From contig NZ_JAJLQX010000009.1 of NCBI RefSeq assembly GCF_021295095.1, forward strand, positions 47,342 through 111,341: a DNA stretch of 64,000 nt, given 5' to 3'. This stretch comes from Phocaeicola oris. GTDB taxonomy: Bacteria > Bacteroidota > Bacteroidia > Bacteroidales > Bacteroidaceae. A program made the position numbers and the translations under genes. The notes under the pieces are model-generated. The model ran no database searches. It was not told where the DNA came from and worked only from the letters and a program-made list of their open reading frames with translations. Shown here piece by piece: positions 9,045 to 17,216 of this stretch; position 1 is the stretch's first letter, and the number at the start of each line of letters is the position of its first letter.

Positions 9045-10415
9045 TTAAGCTATTCCGTTCAGCATACCATAGAAGAACATTGGCTTGAGAAGATAAACCT
9101 TCAGGATCCATGCAGCCCATTGCTCATGCGACATATCAAGTAATGAGAACGGGAAAGAAATTTCCTCTTTTTTCTCATAGTTAAATTCACAAAGTAGTAC
9201 GTGCCCATAATCGGTAACGATAGGACAAGCAGCATATCCGTCATAAATTTCTTTCGGCTCCTTTCCTTCCATCAAGGAAATCAGATTCTTCGCGGCAATA
9301 GGAACCTGCTTCCGAACAGCAGCAGAAGTCTTACTTGTAGGTATTCCGGCTACATCGCCCAAAGAAACGATATTGGGATAAGTCTTATGAACCAGCGTAC
9401 CTTTATCAACCATCACCCAAGCACCAGAAGCCAGCTTACCTTCAGTCCAGCCCAAGCCTGCCTCGCGGACAAAATCGGGAGCCGACATAGGAGGAACGAA
9501 ATGGAGAAAGTCGTAATCCTCTACAAACGGAGTAATAACAGTTTCATCACCCACCTGTTCATGACGCTCCATATACACTTTCTTCGCCTGAGTATCAACA
9601 CCTTTTACCCAGACATTATAATTAATAGGAATATTCCGCTCGTTATAAATTTCGAGTAAGCGAGGTGTATAATAAGGTATATCATATAACTCCTTTGAAT
9701 GAGTATAGTAGCTCAACTGCACATTTTGACGAGTACCATGTTTGCGAGTATAATGTTCGGTGAGTAAACAAATCTTCTTCGGGGCACCTCCGCATTTATG
9801 TTTGGTATATGTATCCGTATAAACTCCTTTTCCACCGGTTTCCGAAAATTTCCGCAACGCTTTCCAAGTTTTCTGAGCACCCTCAAAATCATAGATACAA
9901 TTAGCATTGCCTTCACCCAATGTCTTTTGGGTAATTCCCTCAACACCTTCCCAATTAATTTGGATTCCCGGGCAAAGTACCATAAAATCATAAGAGATGA
10001 CACCGCTTAATTTTGTAGTTACCTTATTATGATCGGGATCAATGGCAACCACCGAATCTTTTATCCATTTTATATCGCTGGGCATACAGTCTTCCTGCTT
10101 TTTCCAAACATCATCCGGCTGATAAACACCCGAGGCAATCAACGTAAATCCCGGCTGATAATATTGACGGTCAGCCGGATCAATCAACGTAATATCCGGA
10201 TTGTTTAACCAACGTTTCAGACGGGCTGCCATACTAATTCCGGCTGCGCCACCACCAACAATGACAATTTTCCCTTTTGCGTTACTTGCCGCGTAAGTTG
10301 AAGAAACACCCGCCGTAGTTAGAATTCCGGCAGCAGAAAGTATCTTAAGGAACTGACGACGGTCAATATCCTTTGAATTTATTAAGCGGAGAATCTCCGC
10401 GATATCATTTCTCAT
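9045..10415 (-). CDS. Sulfide:quinone oxidoreductase-like flavoprotein with Tat signal
   Basis: A 456-residue FAD-dependent oxidoreductase. Residues 19-33 (DRRQFLKILSAAG) form a twin-arginine export signal, followed by a dinucleotide-binding IVIVGGGAAGISMA segment. TKHKCGGAPKK near the middle resembles the redox-Cys segment of SQR enzymes (C-[AG]-GAP), and LGDVAGIPTSKTSAA is the C-terminal FAD motif. It probably passes electrons from sulfide or a related donor to quinone on the outer face of the membrane. The Tat translocon genes tatA and tatC are about 7 kb away. Substrate is inferred; it could be another member of the disulfide-reductase superfamily. Confidence 0.8.
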   Translation of the reverse strand: MRNDIAEILRLINSKDIDRRQFLKILSAAGILTTAGVSSTYAASNAKGKIVIVGGGAAGISMAARLKRWLNNPDITLIDPADRQYYQPGFTLIASGVYQPDDVWKKQEDCMPSDIKWIKDSVVAIDPDHNKVTTKLSGVISYDFMVLCPGIQINWEGVEGITQKTLGEGNANCIYDFEGAQKTWKALRKFSETGGKGVYTDTYTKHKCGGAPKKICLLTEHYTRKHGTRQNVQLSYYTHSKELYDIPYYTPRLLEIYNERNIPINYNVWVKGVDTQAKKVYMERHEQVGDETVITPFVEDYDFLHFVPPMSAPDFVREAGLGWTEGKLASGAWVMVDKGTLVHKTYPNIVSLGDVAGIPTSKTSAAVRKQVPIAAKNLISLMEGKEPKEIYDGYAACPIVTDYGHVLLCEFNYEKKEEISFPFSLLDMSHEQWAAWILKVYLLKPMFFYGMLNGIA

Positions 10416-10605
10416 GAGTTATTATAACTATAGTAATTTATTTTGTTTGACAGCTACATATTCAATCGTTTACATAAGAACTCTTTTATTATGAACCTAC
10501 ATAAAACATTATATGAGCATCTTTTTTATAGTTCGCAAAAATAATCAATACTTTTGAATCCTAAAAATAATATTAAATTATAGATTGTTCAATAAGAAAA
10601 TTACC

Positions 10606-10613
10606 TAACTTTA
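10606..10613 (+). promoter_or_regulatory. Probable -7 box TAACTTTA for the ThuA-like gene
   Basis: One mismatch to TAnnTTTG, 29 bp before the chosen ATG at 10643. It also supports that start over the TTG at 10628. Confidence 0.45.
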
Positions 10614-10642
10614 GCCAAATAATCAAATTGTTATACCTCTAT

Positions 10643-11428
10643 ATGAAAAGAAACATTTTAATCAGTCTTTTGATCTGCCTGTTTTTGGGAATGAACGTCT
10701 TTGCCCAAAGCATAAATCCGAACAACGATAGTTTAAAAGGCAAAAAAGTTTTGTATATATACGGCGGTTGGGAGGGGCATGAACCTGTTCAATGTAAAAA
10801 TCTGCTTATCCCTTGGCTAAAATCGGAAGGTGCTGAAGTGATCCTATCGGATAGCTTGGGAATTTATACCAATGAACAGATAATGAATAGTATAGACTTG
10901 ATTATCCAATCATGGACTATGGGGAGTCTTCGTGCTGAGGAAGAAGCCGGACTGACCAAAGCCGTTAAAAACGGAGTCGGACTTGCAGGATGGCATGGCG
11001 GATTATGCGATTCATTCCGTGGAAGCACCGAATATCAGTTTATGACCGGCGGACAATGGGTTCAACATCCGGGCGGCGTAATCGATTACGATGTAAATAT
11101 ACGCGACCATCAAGATACCGTTACCAAAGGGCTTAAAGACTTTCATATACATTCGGAACAATATTATGTATTGGTTGATCCAAATGTAAAAGTATTAGCT
11201 ACAACCACATGCCGTGGAGATAAAATCAGTTGGATAGAGGGTTGCGTGATGCCTGTCGTTTGGAAAAAGAGCTATGGAAAAGGACGTATATTTTATTCTT
11301 CTTTGGCTCACGTAGCAAAAGATTTTGAAACACCGGAAGTTCTTGAAATCATGAAACGCGGTATCCGATGGGCAGCACAAAGCAAATATGAGAAAACCGA
11401 ATCGTTAATTCACCCGATGTATAAGTAA
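10643..11428 (+). CDS. Secreted ThuA-like protein
   Basis: A 261-residue exported protein: signal peptide MKRNILISLLICLFLGMNVFA, then a ThuA-like fold (KVLYIYGGWEGHEP, GVGLAGWHGGLCDSF, GKGRIFYSSLAHVAKDFETP). ThuA-like domains resemble class I glutamine amidotransferases and are linked to sugar utilisation, but no enzymatic activity is certain. The ATG at 10643 is preferred because the longer frame begins with TTG and would spoil the signal peptide. It sits upstream of the rhamnose operon, separated by a repeat array, so a shared role is only a guess. Confidence 0.8.
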   Translation: MKRNILISLLICLFLGMNVFAQSINPNNDSLKGKKVLYIYGGWEGHEPVQCKNLLIPWLKSEGAEVILSDSLGIYTNEQIMNSIDLIIQSWTMGSLRAEEEAGLTKAVKNGVGLAGWHGGLCDSFRGSTEYQFMTGGQWVQHPGGVIDYDVNIRDHQDTVTKGLKDFHIHSEQYYVLVDPNVKVLATTTCRGDKISWIEGCVMPVVWKKSYGKGRIFYSSLAHVAKDFETPEVLEIMKRGIRWAAQSKYEKTESLIHPMYK

Positions 11429-11483
11429 TTACTAAGACAATTAATAAAATAATAAGACTTATTATTTGCTTTACAAAGAAAAC

Positions 11484-11581
11484 AAAGTTTACCACCATTC
11501 GTGAGAGACACTTTCCACCACTCGTGAGAGATGTTTGCCACCTATGGTGGTAAAGGTTTGTCACCACTTGTGACAAGCTTA
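11484..11581. repeat. Second phased palindrome array (four units, about 23 bp)
   Basis: Four units recur with steps of 23, 22 and 24 bp. Dyads are CCACCATTCGTGAG, CCACCACTCGTGAG, CCACCTATGGTGG and TTGTCAC-CACTT-GTGACAA. The sequence differs from the ACTCATRCG family but the arrangement is the same. It lies in the 417-bp gap between the ThuA-like gene and rhaB, which otherwise shows only a rhaB promoter. Confidence 0.75.
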
Positions 11582-11808
11582 GTTTATCAATTAAAATTCA
11601 TACTTGACGGATATCTCTATCGTAAATGTTTCGAATAAATGTGCCGGATGTCAGATATCATTTCATGAATCTTCTCTCTTTAACACGAGACTTCCTGTTC
11701 AAGTGTTCTAAAGTAATAGAATGAAAAAATGTTTTAGAAAATGATATTATCTTCTTTCAATTACACAAAAATTAATTCATTTTAATCTTCCCAAAAAGAA
11801 TAAAACAT

Positions 11809-11816
11809 TAAATTTG
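11809..11816 (+). promoter_or_regulatory. -7 box TAAATTTG for the rhamnose operon
   Basis: Consensus match 29 bp before the rhaB ATG at 11846. Confidence 0.6.
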
Positions 11817-11845
11817 TACGGATAAACTGAAATAACATTGAAATC

Positions 11846-13324
11846 ATGAAAGACGCATACTTCTTTGCTGTCGACTTAGGCGCAACCAGTGGCAGAACAA
11901 TTATCGGCCATCTATTTAATAATCAACTTGAATTAAAGCAACTCACGCGTTTTCCAAATAAGATTATTGAGATTAAAGGTCATTTTTACTGGGACATTTA
12001 TGCCCTATACAATGAAATAATTAACGGACTGAAAATCGCGGCCGAACAAAATATTCCAATCCAATCTATCGGTATTGATACATGGGGAGTTGACTTCGTT
12101 TTCTTTGGAAAAGATGGTGATATACTTCGTGCGCCTTATTCTTATAGAGATAATCATACCGTAGGTGCTCCGGAAGAATTCTTTAAAATAACGCCTCGCG
12201 AAAAAGTCTACGGAGTCACAGGTATTCAAATAATGAACTTTAATTCTTTATATCAACTATATACATTACGTAAGAATCACTGCTCTGCTCTGAACGCAGC
12301 TGATAAAATCTTATTTATGCCGGATGCTCTTGGCTATTTGTTAACCGGAAAGATGGTAACGGAATATACCATTGCGTCTACATCACAAATGCTTGATCCA
12401 AGAACAAAGCAATTGAATAAAGAATTGATGGAAGCCGCCGGAGTTAAACCTGAACAGTTCGCTCCTATTACTTTTCCCGGAGAACAACTTGGGACTATCT
12501 CCGAAGAGATTCAAGCAATGACCGGACTTGGTCCCGTTCCTGTTATTGTGATTGCCGGACATGACACAGGATCTGCCGTTGCCTCAGTTCCCGCAGAAAA
12601 TGAACGCTTCGCGTATTTAAGCTCAGGAACATGGAGCTTAATGGGAATCGAAACAAAAAATGCTATTATCAATAATGAAAGTTTTGAAAAGAATTTCACA
12701 AACGAAGGCGGAATTGAAGGTACTACCCGTTTCTTAAAAAACATTTGTGGCCTTTGGATCATTGAACGCTGCAAGAAAGAATTAAAAACATTACCTGCTT
12801 ACTCGTATGACGAATTGAATAAAATAGCTATTAAAGCTCCTGCATTCCGTACATTATTTAATCCGGATTCTCCTTGTTTCGCAAATCCAAGCTCTATGAC
12901 CGAATCCATTAAAAATTATTGCAAAGTTACTAATCAACCTATTCCAGAAACAGATGGAGAATGGGTTCGCTGTATATTTGAAAGCTTAGCCTTACGATAC
13001 AGACAAGTATTTGCTGATCTGCAAAAAATGGCTCCGTTCACAATTGAAGTATTACACATCATCGGTGGTGGTTCTAAAAATGAATTACTTGATCAGTTCA
13101 CATGTAACTCTTTGGGTATTCCTGTTGTCGCCGGTCCTACTGAAGGTACAGCAATTGGAAACATTATGATGCAAGCGAAAGCTTCAGGTTTGGTAAATAC
13201 TATTGAGGAAATGCGCAAACTAATCAGAGCGTCTATAGAAACTGTCGAATACTTTCCAAAAGATAATGACATTTGGGAAGAAGGTTACAAGAAGTATCTC
13301 TCTGTTTATCGTACTGACATATAA
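11846..13324 (+). CDS. rhaB: L-rhamnulokinase
   Basis: Phosphorylates L-rhamnulose with ATP at the second step of rhamnose breakdown. It is a 492-residue FGGY-type kinase with the phosphate-binding loop DLGATSGRTIIGH near the N-terminus, IDTWGVDFVFF, the AGHDTGSAVASVP stretch near residue 238 and SSGTWSLMG near 261. It is first gene of the operon, with rhaA 34 bp downstream. The product would be split by the aldolase encoded by rhaD in the same operon. Confidence 0.95.
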   Translation: MKDAYFFAVDLGATSGRTIIGHLFNNQLELKQLTRFPNKIIEIKGHFYWDIYALYNEIINGLKIAAEQNIPIQSIGIDTWGVDFVFFGKDGDILRAPYSYRDNHTVGAPEEFFKITPREKVYGVTGIQIMNFNSLYQLYTLRKNHCSALNAADKILFMPDALGYLLTGKMVTEYTIASTSQMLDPRTKQLNKELMEAAGVKPEQFAPITFPGEQLGTISEEIQAMTGLGPVPVIVIAGHDTGSAVASVPAENERFAYLSSGTWSLMGIETKNAIINNESFEKNFTNEGGIEGTTRFLKNICGLWIIERCKKELKTLPAYSYDELNKIAIKAPAFRTLFNPDSPCFANPSSMTESIKNYCKVTNQPIPETDGEWVRCIFESLALRYRQVFADLQKMAPFTIEVLHIIGGGSKNELLDQFTCNSLGIPVVAGPTEGTAIGNIMMQAKASGLVNTIEEMRKLIRASIETVEYFPKDNDIWEEGYKKYLSVYRTDI

Positions 13325-13358
13325 AGAATTAATTAACTTAATAAATTTAATAAATATC

Positions 13359-14612
13359 ATGAAAGAAGAACTCATAAAGAAAGCGTATGAAATAGCAAAA
13401 GAACGCTATGCCACGATTGGTGTTGATACTGATAAAGCTATCGAAATATTAGAAAAAACTCCTATCTCTCTGCATTGCTGGCAAGCTGACGATGTTGTTG
13501 GCTTTGAGCGTAATGAAGCACTCTCAGGTGGTATCCAAACAACAGGTAATTATCCGGGAAGAGCCCGCAACATAGATGAAGTTCGTCAAGATATCAAAGA
13601 AGTTAAATCTTTGTTAGCCGGTACGTTCCGTTTGAACTTACATGAGACCTATGGCGAATTTGATGGAAAATTCGTCGACCGTGACGAAGTTGAAGTTAAA
13701 CACTTTCAGGGATGGATGGATTGGGCAAAAGATAATGGATTGAAATTAGATTTCAACTCAACAAGTTTCTCACACCCGAAAAGTGGTTATCTGACATTGT
13801 CTAATCCGGATAAAAGCATTCGTGATTTCTGGATTGAGCATACAAAACGTTGCCGACATATTGCAGACGCAATGGGTAAAGCCCAAAAAGATCCATGCAT
13901 CATGAATATCTGGATCCACGATGGTTTGAAAGATCTGACTGTCGAGCGCAAACGCTATCGTGACATCTTAAAAGAATCTCTCGACGATATACTCTCGGAA
14001 AAACTTCCACACATGAAACCTTGCTTGGAAGCTAAGTTATTCGGTATCGGCATGGAAAGCTACACGGTTGGCTCGCATGACTTCTACGCAGGTTACTGCG
14101 CTAAGAACAATGTAATGTACACGCTGGATACCGGTCACTATGAACAAACCGAAAATGTGAGTGATATGGTCGCTTCGTTATTAGTATTCGTCCCTGAATT
14201 AATGCTTCATGTCAGTCGTCCTGTTCGTTGGGATTCAGACCATGTAACAATTATGAACGATCAGACTCTTGACCTATTTAAAGAATTAGTTCGTGCCAAT
14301 GCTTTGAATCGTGCCCATATAGGTTTGGATTATTTCGACGCGTCTATCAACCGTATCGGTGCTTATATCATTGGAACTCGCGCGACTCAAAAGTGTTTGC
14401 TTTCCGCTTTATTGGAACCGTTAAAGACTTTGCGTAAATATGAGGATAAAGGACAGTGGTTTGAGCGTTTAGCTTTACTTGAAGAAGCTAAAACTCTCCC
14501 ATTCGGTGCCGTATACGACTACTTCAACTTGAAGAATGACGTTCCTGTTGGTGAAGAATTTATTCCATCCATTGAGGAATATGAAAAGAATGTTACTTCC
14601 AAACGTGGTTAA
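13359..14612 (+). CDS. rhaA: L-rhamnose isomerase
   Basis: Converts L-rhamnose to L-rhamnulose. The 417-residue TIM-barrel protein starts at MKEELIKKAYEIA; the frame is open 31 codons further upstream, but that part overlaps rhaB and is low-complexity. Family stretches SLHCWQADDVVGFE, LDFNSTSFSHPKSG, IWIHDGLKD and LDTGHYEQTENVSDMV contain the metal-binding Glu/Asp/His residues. It is second in the operon, between kinase and transporter genes. Confidence 0.96.
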   Translation: MKEELIKKAYEIAKERYATIGVDTDKAIEILEKTPISLHCWQADDVVGFERNEALSGGIQTTGNYPGRARNIDEVRQDIKEVKSLLAGTFRLNLHETYGEFDGKFVDRDEVEVKHFQGWMDWAKDNGLKLDFNSTSFSHPKSGYLTLSNPDKSIRDFWIEHTKRCRHIADAMGKAQKDPCIMNIWIHDGLKDLTVERKRYRDILKESLDDILSEKLPHMKPCLEAKLFGIGMESYTVGSHDFYAGYCAKNNVMYTLDTGHYEQTENVSDMVASLLVFVPELMLHVSRPVRWDSDHVTIMNDQTLDLFKELVRANALNRAHIGLDYFDASINRIGAYIIGTRATQKCLLSALLEPLKTLRKYEDKGQWFERLALLEEAKTLPFGAVYDYFNLKNDVPVGEEFIPSIEEYEKNVTSKRG

Positions 14613-14623
14613 TCAGTTGACCG

Positions 14624-15634
14624 ATGGAAATTATAATAGGATTAATCATCATTGCAATAGGAGCGTTCTGTCAGTCGAGCAGTTACGTTCCAATCAACAA
14701 AATAAAAAATTGGAGTTGGGAAAGCTACTGGATTGTTCAGGGCATCTTTGCCTGGTTAGTATTCCCCTTTTTAGGAGCATTATTAGCTGTACCTTCAGAA
14801 CATTCTTTATTCGAAATATATGCCGCTAATCCAACAGCCACTCTTTGGGCTGTCTTCTTTGGCATTCTTTGGGGAGTAGGCGGGCTGACATTTGGTCTGT
14901 CTATGAGATACTTAGGCGTAGCTCTCGGACAATCAATCGCGCTTGGAACTTGTGCCGGATTAGGAACTATCCTCACACCGGTCTTTACCGGTAAGACCGG
15001 CGATTTAACAACTCCGGTCATAGTTGGTGTGGTGGTTACTTTAATCGGTATTGGGATTATTGGTTATGCAGGAAGCCTGAAGTCGGCAAAACTAAGTGAC
15101 GAAGAAAAGAAAAAAGCTGTAAAAGACTTCAACTTTCCTAAAGGCATATTGGTTGCTCTTCTTGCCGGCTTCATGAGTGCTTGTTTCAGTATCGGCCTTG
15201 GTTTTGGTGAGCCATTGCATTTCGCAGAAAGTAAAGATATATTCAAAACATTGCCCGCAACATTCATGGTTACATTAGGAGGTTTCATTACCAATGCCAT
15301 ATACTGCTTTTACCAAAACTCAAAGAACCATACTTGGGATGATTACGGCAAGACATCTTTATATGTCAATAACCTTCTGTTCTGTGCATTAGCCGGCATT
15401 CTCTGGTACAGTCAATTCTTCGGCCTAAGCTTAGGTAAAGGATTTTTAGCTTCATCCGCCGTATTGATGACCTTCTCATGGTGTATACTGATGGCACTGA
15501 ACGTAACATTTAGCAATGTTTGGGGAATTATTTTGAAAGAATGGAAAGGCTGTGATAAGAAGACTATTATTTGGTTAATCATTGGATTAATAATACTGAT
15601 TATCTCGTCGTTCCTTCCACAATTATTAAAATAA
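14624..15634 (+). CDS. rhaT: L-rhamnose/proton symporter
   Basis: A 336-residue membrane protein with about ten hydrophobic segments. It has the RhaT-like N-terminus (AIGAFCQSSSYVPINKIKNW) and the segments GVGGLTFGLSMRYLGVALGQ and LASSAVLMTFSWCILMALN. It imports L-rhamnose across the inner membrane. The start is 11 bases after the rhaA stop, which supports co-transcription with rhaBA and rhaD. Confidence 0.93.
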   Translation: MEIIIGLIIIAIGAFCQSSSYVPINKIKNWSWESYWIVQGIFAWLVFPFLGALLAVPSEHSLFEIYAANPTATLWAVFFGILWGVGGLTFGLSMRYLGVALGQSIALGTCAGLGTILTPVFTGKTGDLTTPVIVGVVVTLIGIGIIGYAGSLKSAKLSDEEKKKAVKDFNFPKGILVALLAGFMSACFSIGLGFGEPLHFAESKDIFKTLPATFMVTLGGFITNAIYCFYQNSKNHTWDDYGKTSLYVNNLLFCALAGILWYSQFFGLSLGKGFLASSAVLMTFSWCILMALNVTFSNVWGIILKEWKGCDKKTIIWLIIGLIILIISSFLPQLLK

Positions 15635-15658
15635 GATAAGATACGTAATTGATTAACA

Positions 15659-16468
15659 ATGGAATCTATTTTAAAAAACAGACCGACGCTCACTATAGAA
15701 ATAAATAAAGTTGCCGAAGTCGCCGGTTATCTCTGGCAAAACGGATGGGCAGAAAGAAACGGAGGAAATATCACCGTTAACATTACAAATATAATGGATG
15801 ACGCTATCAAAGCATTGCCGGCTATTAGTGAAGTAAAACCTATTGGCATTACATTGCAACATTTGAAAAATACTTATTTCTATTGTAAAGGAACAGGAAA
15901 ACGCATGCGTGACCTGGCCCGCCAACCTATGGAAAACGGTTCTGTTATCAAAATACTTGACGACTGTGCTCACTATGTAATCATAGCTGATAATCCTGTT
16001 AATCCCACAAGTGAGTTACCTTCGCATTTGGCTGTTCATAACCATTTAATAGAAATAGGCTCACCGTATAAAGCTACGGTCCATACCCATCCTATTGAAT
16101 TGGTGGCCATGAGTCATAACAAAAAGTTCTTGCAAAAAGACGTTCTGACTAATATACTTTGGAGCATGATTCCGGAAACCAAAGCTTTTTGTCCACTTGG
16201 ATTAGGGATAGTTCCTTACGAGTTGCCCGGCTCTTCAAAGTTGGCTGAAGAAACATTAAAACAGTTGGAAGAATACGATGTGGTGCTTTGGGAAAAACAT
16301 GGCGTATTCGCCAAAGGTTTGGATGTAATGGACGCTTTCGATCAGATTGATGTACTCTCAAAGAGTGCTAAAATTTATTTGGATGCCAAATGTATGGGAT
16401 TTGAACCTGATGGAATGACTGAAGAACAAATGAAAGAAATGAGCATCGCGTTCCATTTGCCCAAATAA
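15659..16468 (+). CDS. rhaD: Rhamnulose-1-phosphate aldolase
   Basis: Class II zinc aldolase splitting L-rhamnulose-1-phosphate into dihydroxyacetone phosphate and L-lactaldehyde. The 269-residue protein carries the zinc motif VHTHPIEL (residues 141-148) and a later conserved WEKHGVFAKG segment. N-terminal GWAERNGGNIT matches the phosphate-binding region of this family. It ends the operon and is followed by a terminator. No lactaldehyde reductase or AraC-type rhamnose regulator follows, unlike the Bacteroides thetaiotaomicron arrangement. Confidence 0.94.
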   Translation: MESILKNRPTLTIEINKVAEVAGYLWQNGWAERNGGNITVNITNIMDDAIKALPAISEVKPIGITLQHLKNTYFYCKGTGKRMRDLARQPMENGSVIKILDDCAHYVIIADNPVNPTSELPSHLAVHNHLIEIGSPYKATVHTHPIELVAMSHNKKFLQKDVLTNILWSMIPETKAFCPLGLGIVPYELPGSSKLAEETLKQLEEYDVVLWEKHGVFAKGLDVMDAFDQIDVLSKSAKIYLDAKCMGFEPDGMTEEQMKEMSIAFHLPK

Positions 16469-16487
16469 ACAAAAACTTTTTTATATT

Positions 16488-16527
16488 AGAGGATGTGCCA
16501 TTTTTTAGACACATCCTCTTCTTCTTA
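16488..16527 (+). terminator. Terminator after rhaD
   Basis: AGAGGATGTG (16488-16497) pairs with CACATCCTCT (16510-16519), followed by a pyrimidine run TCTTCTT. Confidence 0.7.
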
Positions 16528-16627
16528 TACCATAATATGACGTATCGATAATGGTGCTTGATACCACAGAATAAACCAAAATGGGAGCTCATAATATACA
16601 GTTGTCAATCCAATACGTATGAACATA

Positions 16628-16809
16628 GAAAGTGATACGGATGAGTTGTCAGGTTCATGCGGATGAGTTGTCTGGTTCATACGGATGAGTTGTCCGGTTC
16701 ATGCGGATGAGTTGTCTGGTTCATACGGATGAGTTGTCCGGTTCATGCGGATGAGTTCACCAATTCATACGCATCGCTTTTCCCTATCTTCTGATGAATA
16801 AGCTATTTT
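16628..16809. repeat. 22-bp phased palindrome array, copy B (seven units)
   Basis: Cores TACG or TGCG start at 16636, 16658, 16680, 16702, 16724, 16746 and 16768, every step exactly 22 bp. A and G alternate strictly at core position 2. Units 2 and 4 are identical, as are units 3 and 5, so a 44-bp step was duplicated. The left end is AAAGTGATACG and the right flank holds TTCTGATGAATAAGCTA. It lies between the rhaD terminator and the tatA promoter in a 508-bp gene-free gap. Confidence 0.97.
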
Positions 16810-16942
16810 AAACTAAACAATAAAATAACTTGAATGCATCACCCCACGGATAGATCTTATATTTCATCGAACTCTCGTTAATATATTCTAAATGTCATCC
16901 TTATTTTTTTAGCAAATTCTTTGCTAAATTAAAGTTTTTACT

Positions 16943-16950
16943 TAATTTTG
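16943..16950 (+). promoter_or_regulatory. -7 box TAATTTTG for tatA-tatC
   Basis: Consensus match 26 bp before the tatA ATG at 16977. Confidence 0.6.
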
Positions 16951-16976
16951 GAGCCGATAAAAACAAATAAAGAATT

Positions 16977-17201
16977 ATGTTGAATCAATTATTATTTTTA
17001 GGAAATTTAGGAGTTCAGGAAATTGTCCTGATTGCTTTCGTTATATTGCTTCTTTTTGGTGGTAAAAAAATCCCTGAACTGATGAAAGGTATCGGTAAAG
17101 GCGTAAGAAGCTTCAAAGATGGAGTAAACGGCATTGAAAAAGAAATCAATGATGCTGCAGACGACCAGATAAAGAAAGATCAGCAAGAAGATAAGAAATA
17201 A
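16977..17201 (+). CDS. tatA: Twin-arginine translocase subunit TatA
   Basis: A 74-residue protein with one N-terminal membrane helix (QEIVLIAFVILLLFGGKKIPEL), the GGKKIPEL hinge, an amphipathic helix (MKGIGKGVRSFKDGV) and a charged tail. TatA oligomers form the size-adjustable path for folded proteins in the inner membrane. No separate tatB is present, so this is a minimal TatA-TatC system in which TatA probably serves both roles. tatC begins 15 bases downstream. Confidence 0.93.
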   Translation: MLNQLLFLGNLGVQEIVLIAFVILLLFGGKKIPELMKGIGKGVRSFKDGVNGIEKEINDAADDQIKKDQQEDKK

Positions 17202-17216
17202 TAGCATACTCACAAC

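Noticed and set aside
16628-16809. CRISPR array
   Set aside because: The unit is only 22 bp in total, with a core of about 14 bp and gaps of 7-8 bp. There are no unique spacers of 25-40 bp and no cas genes in the window.
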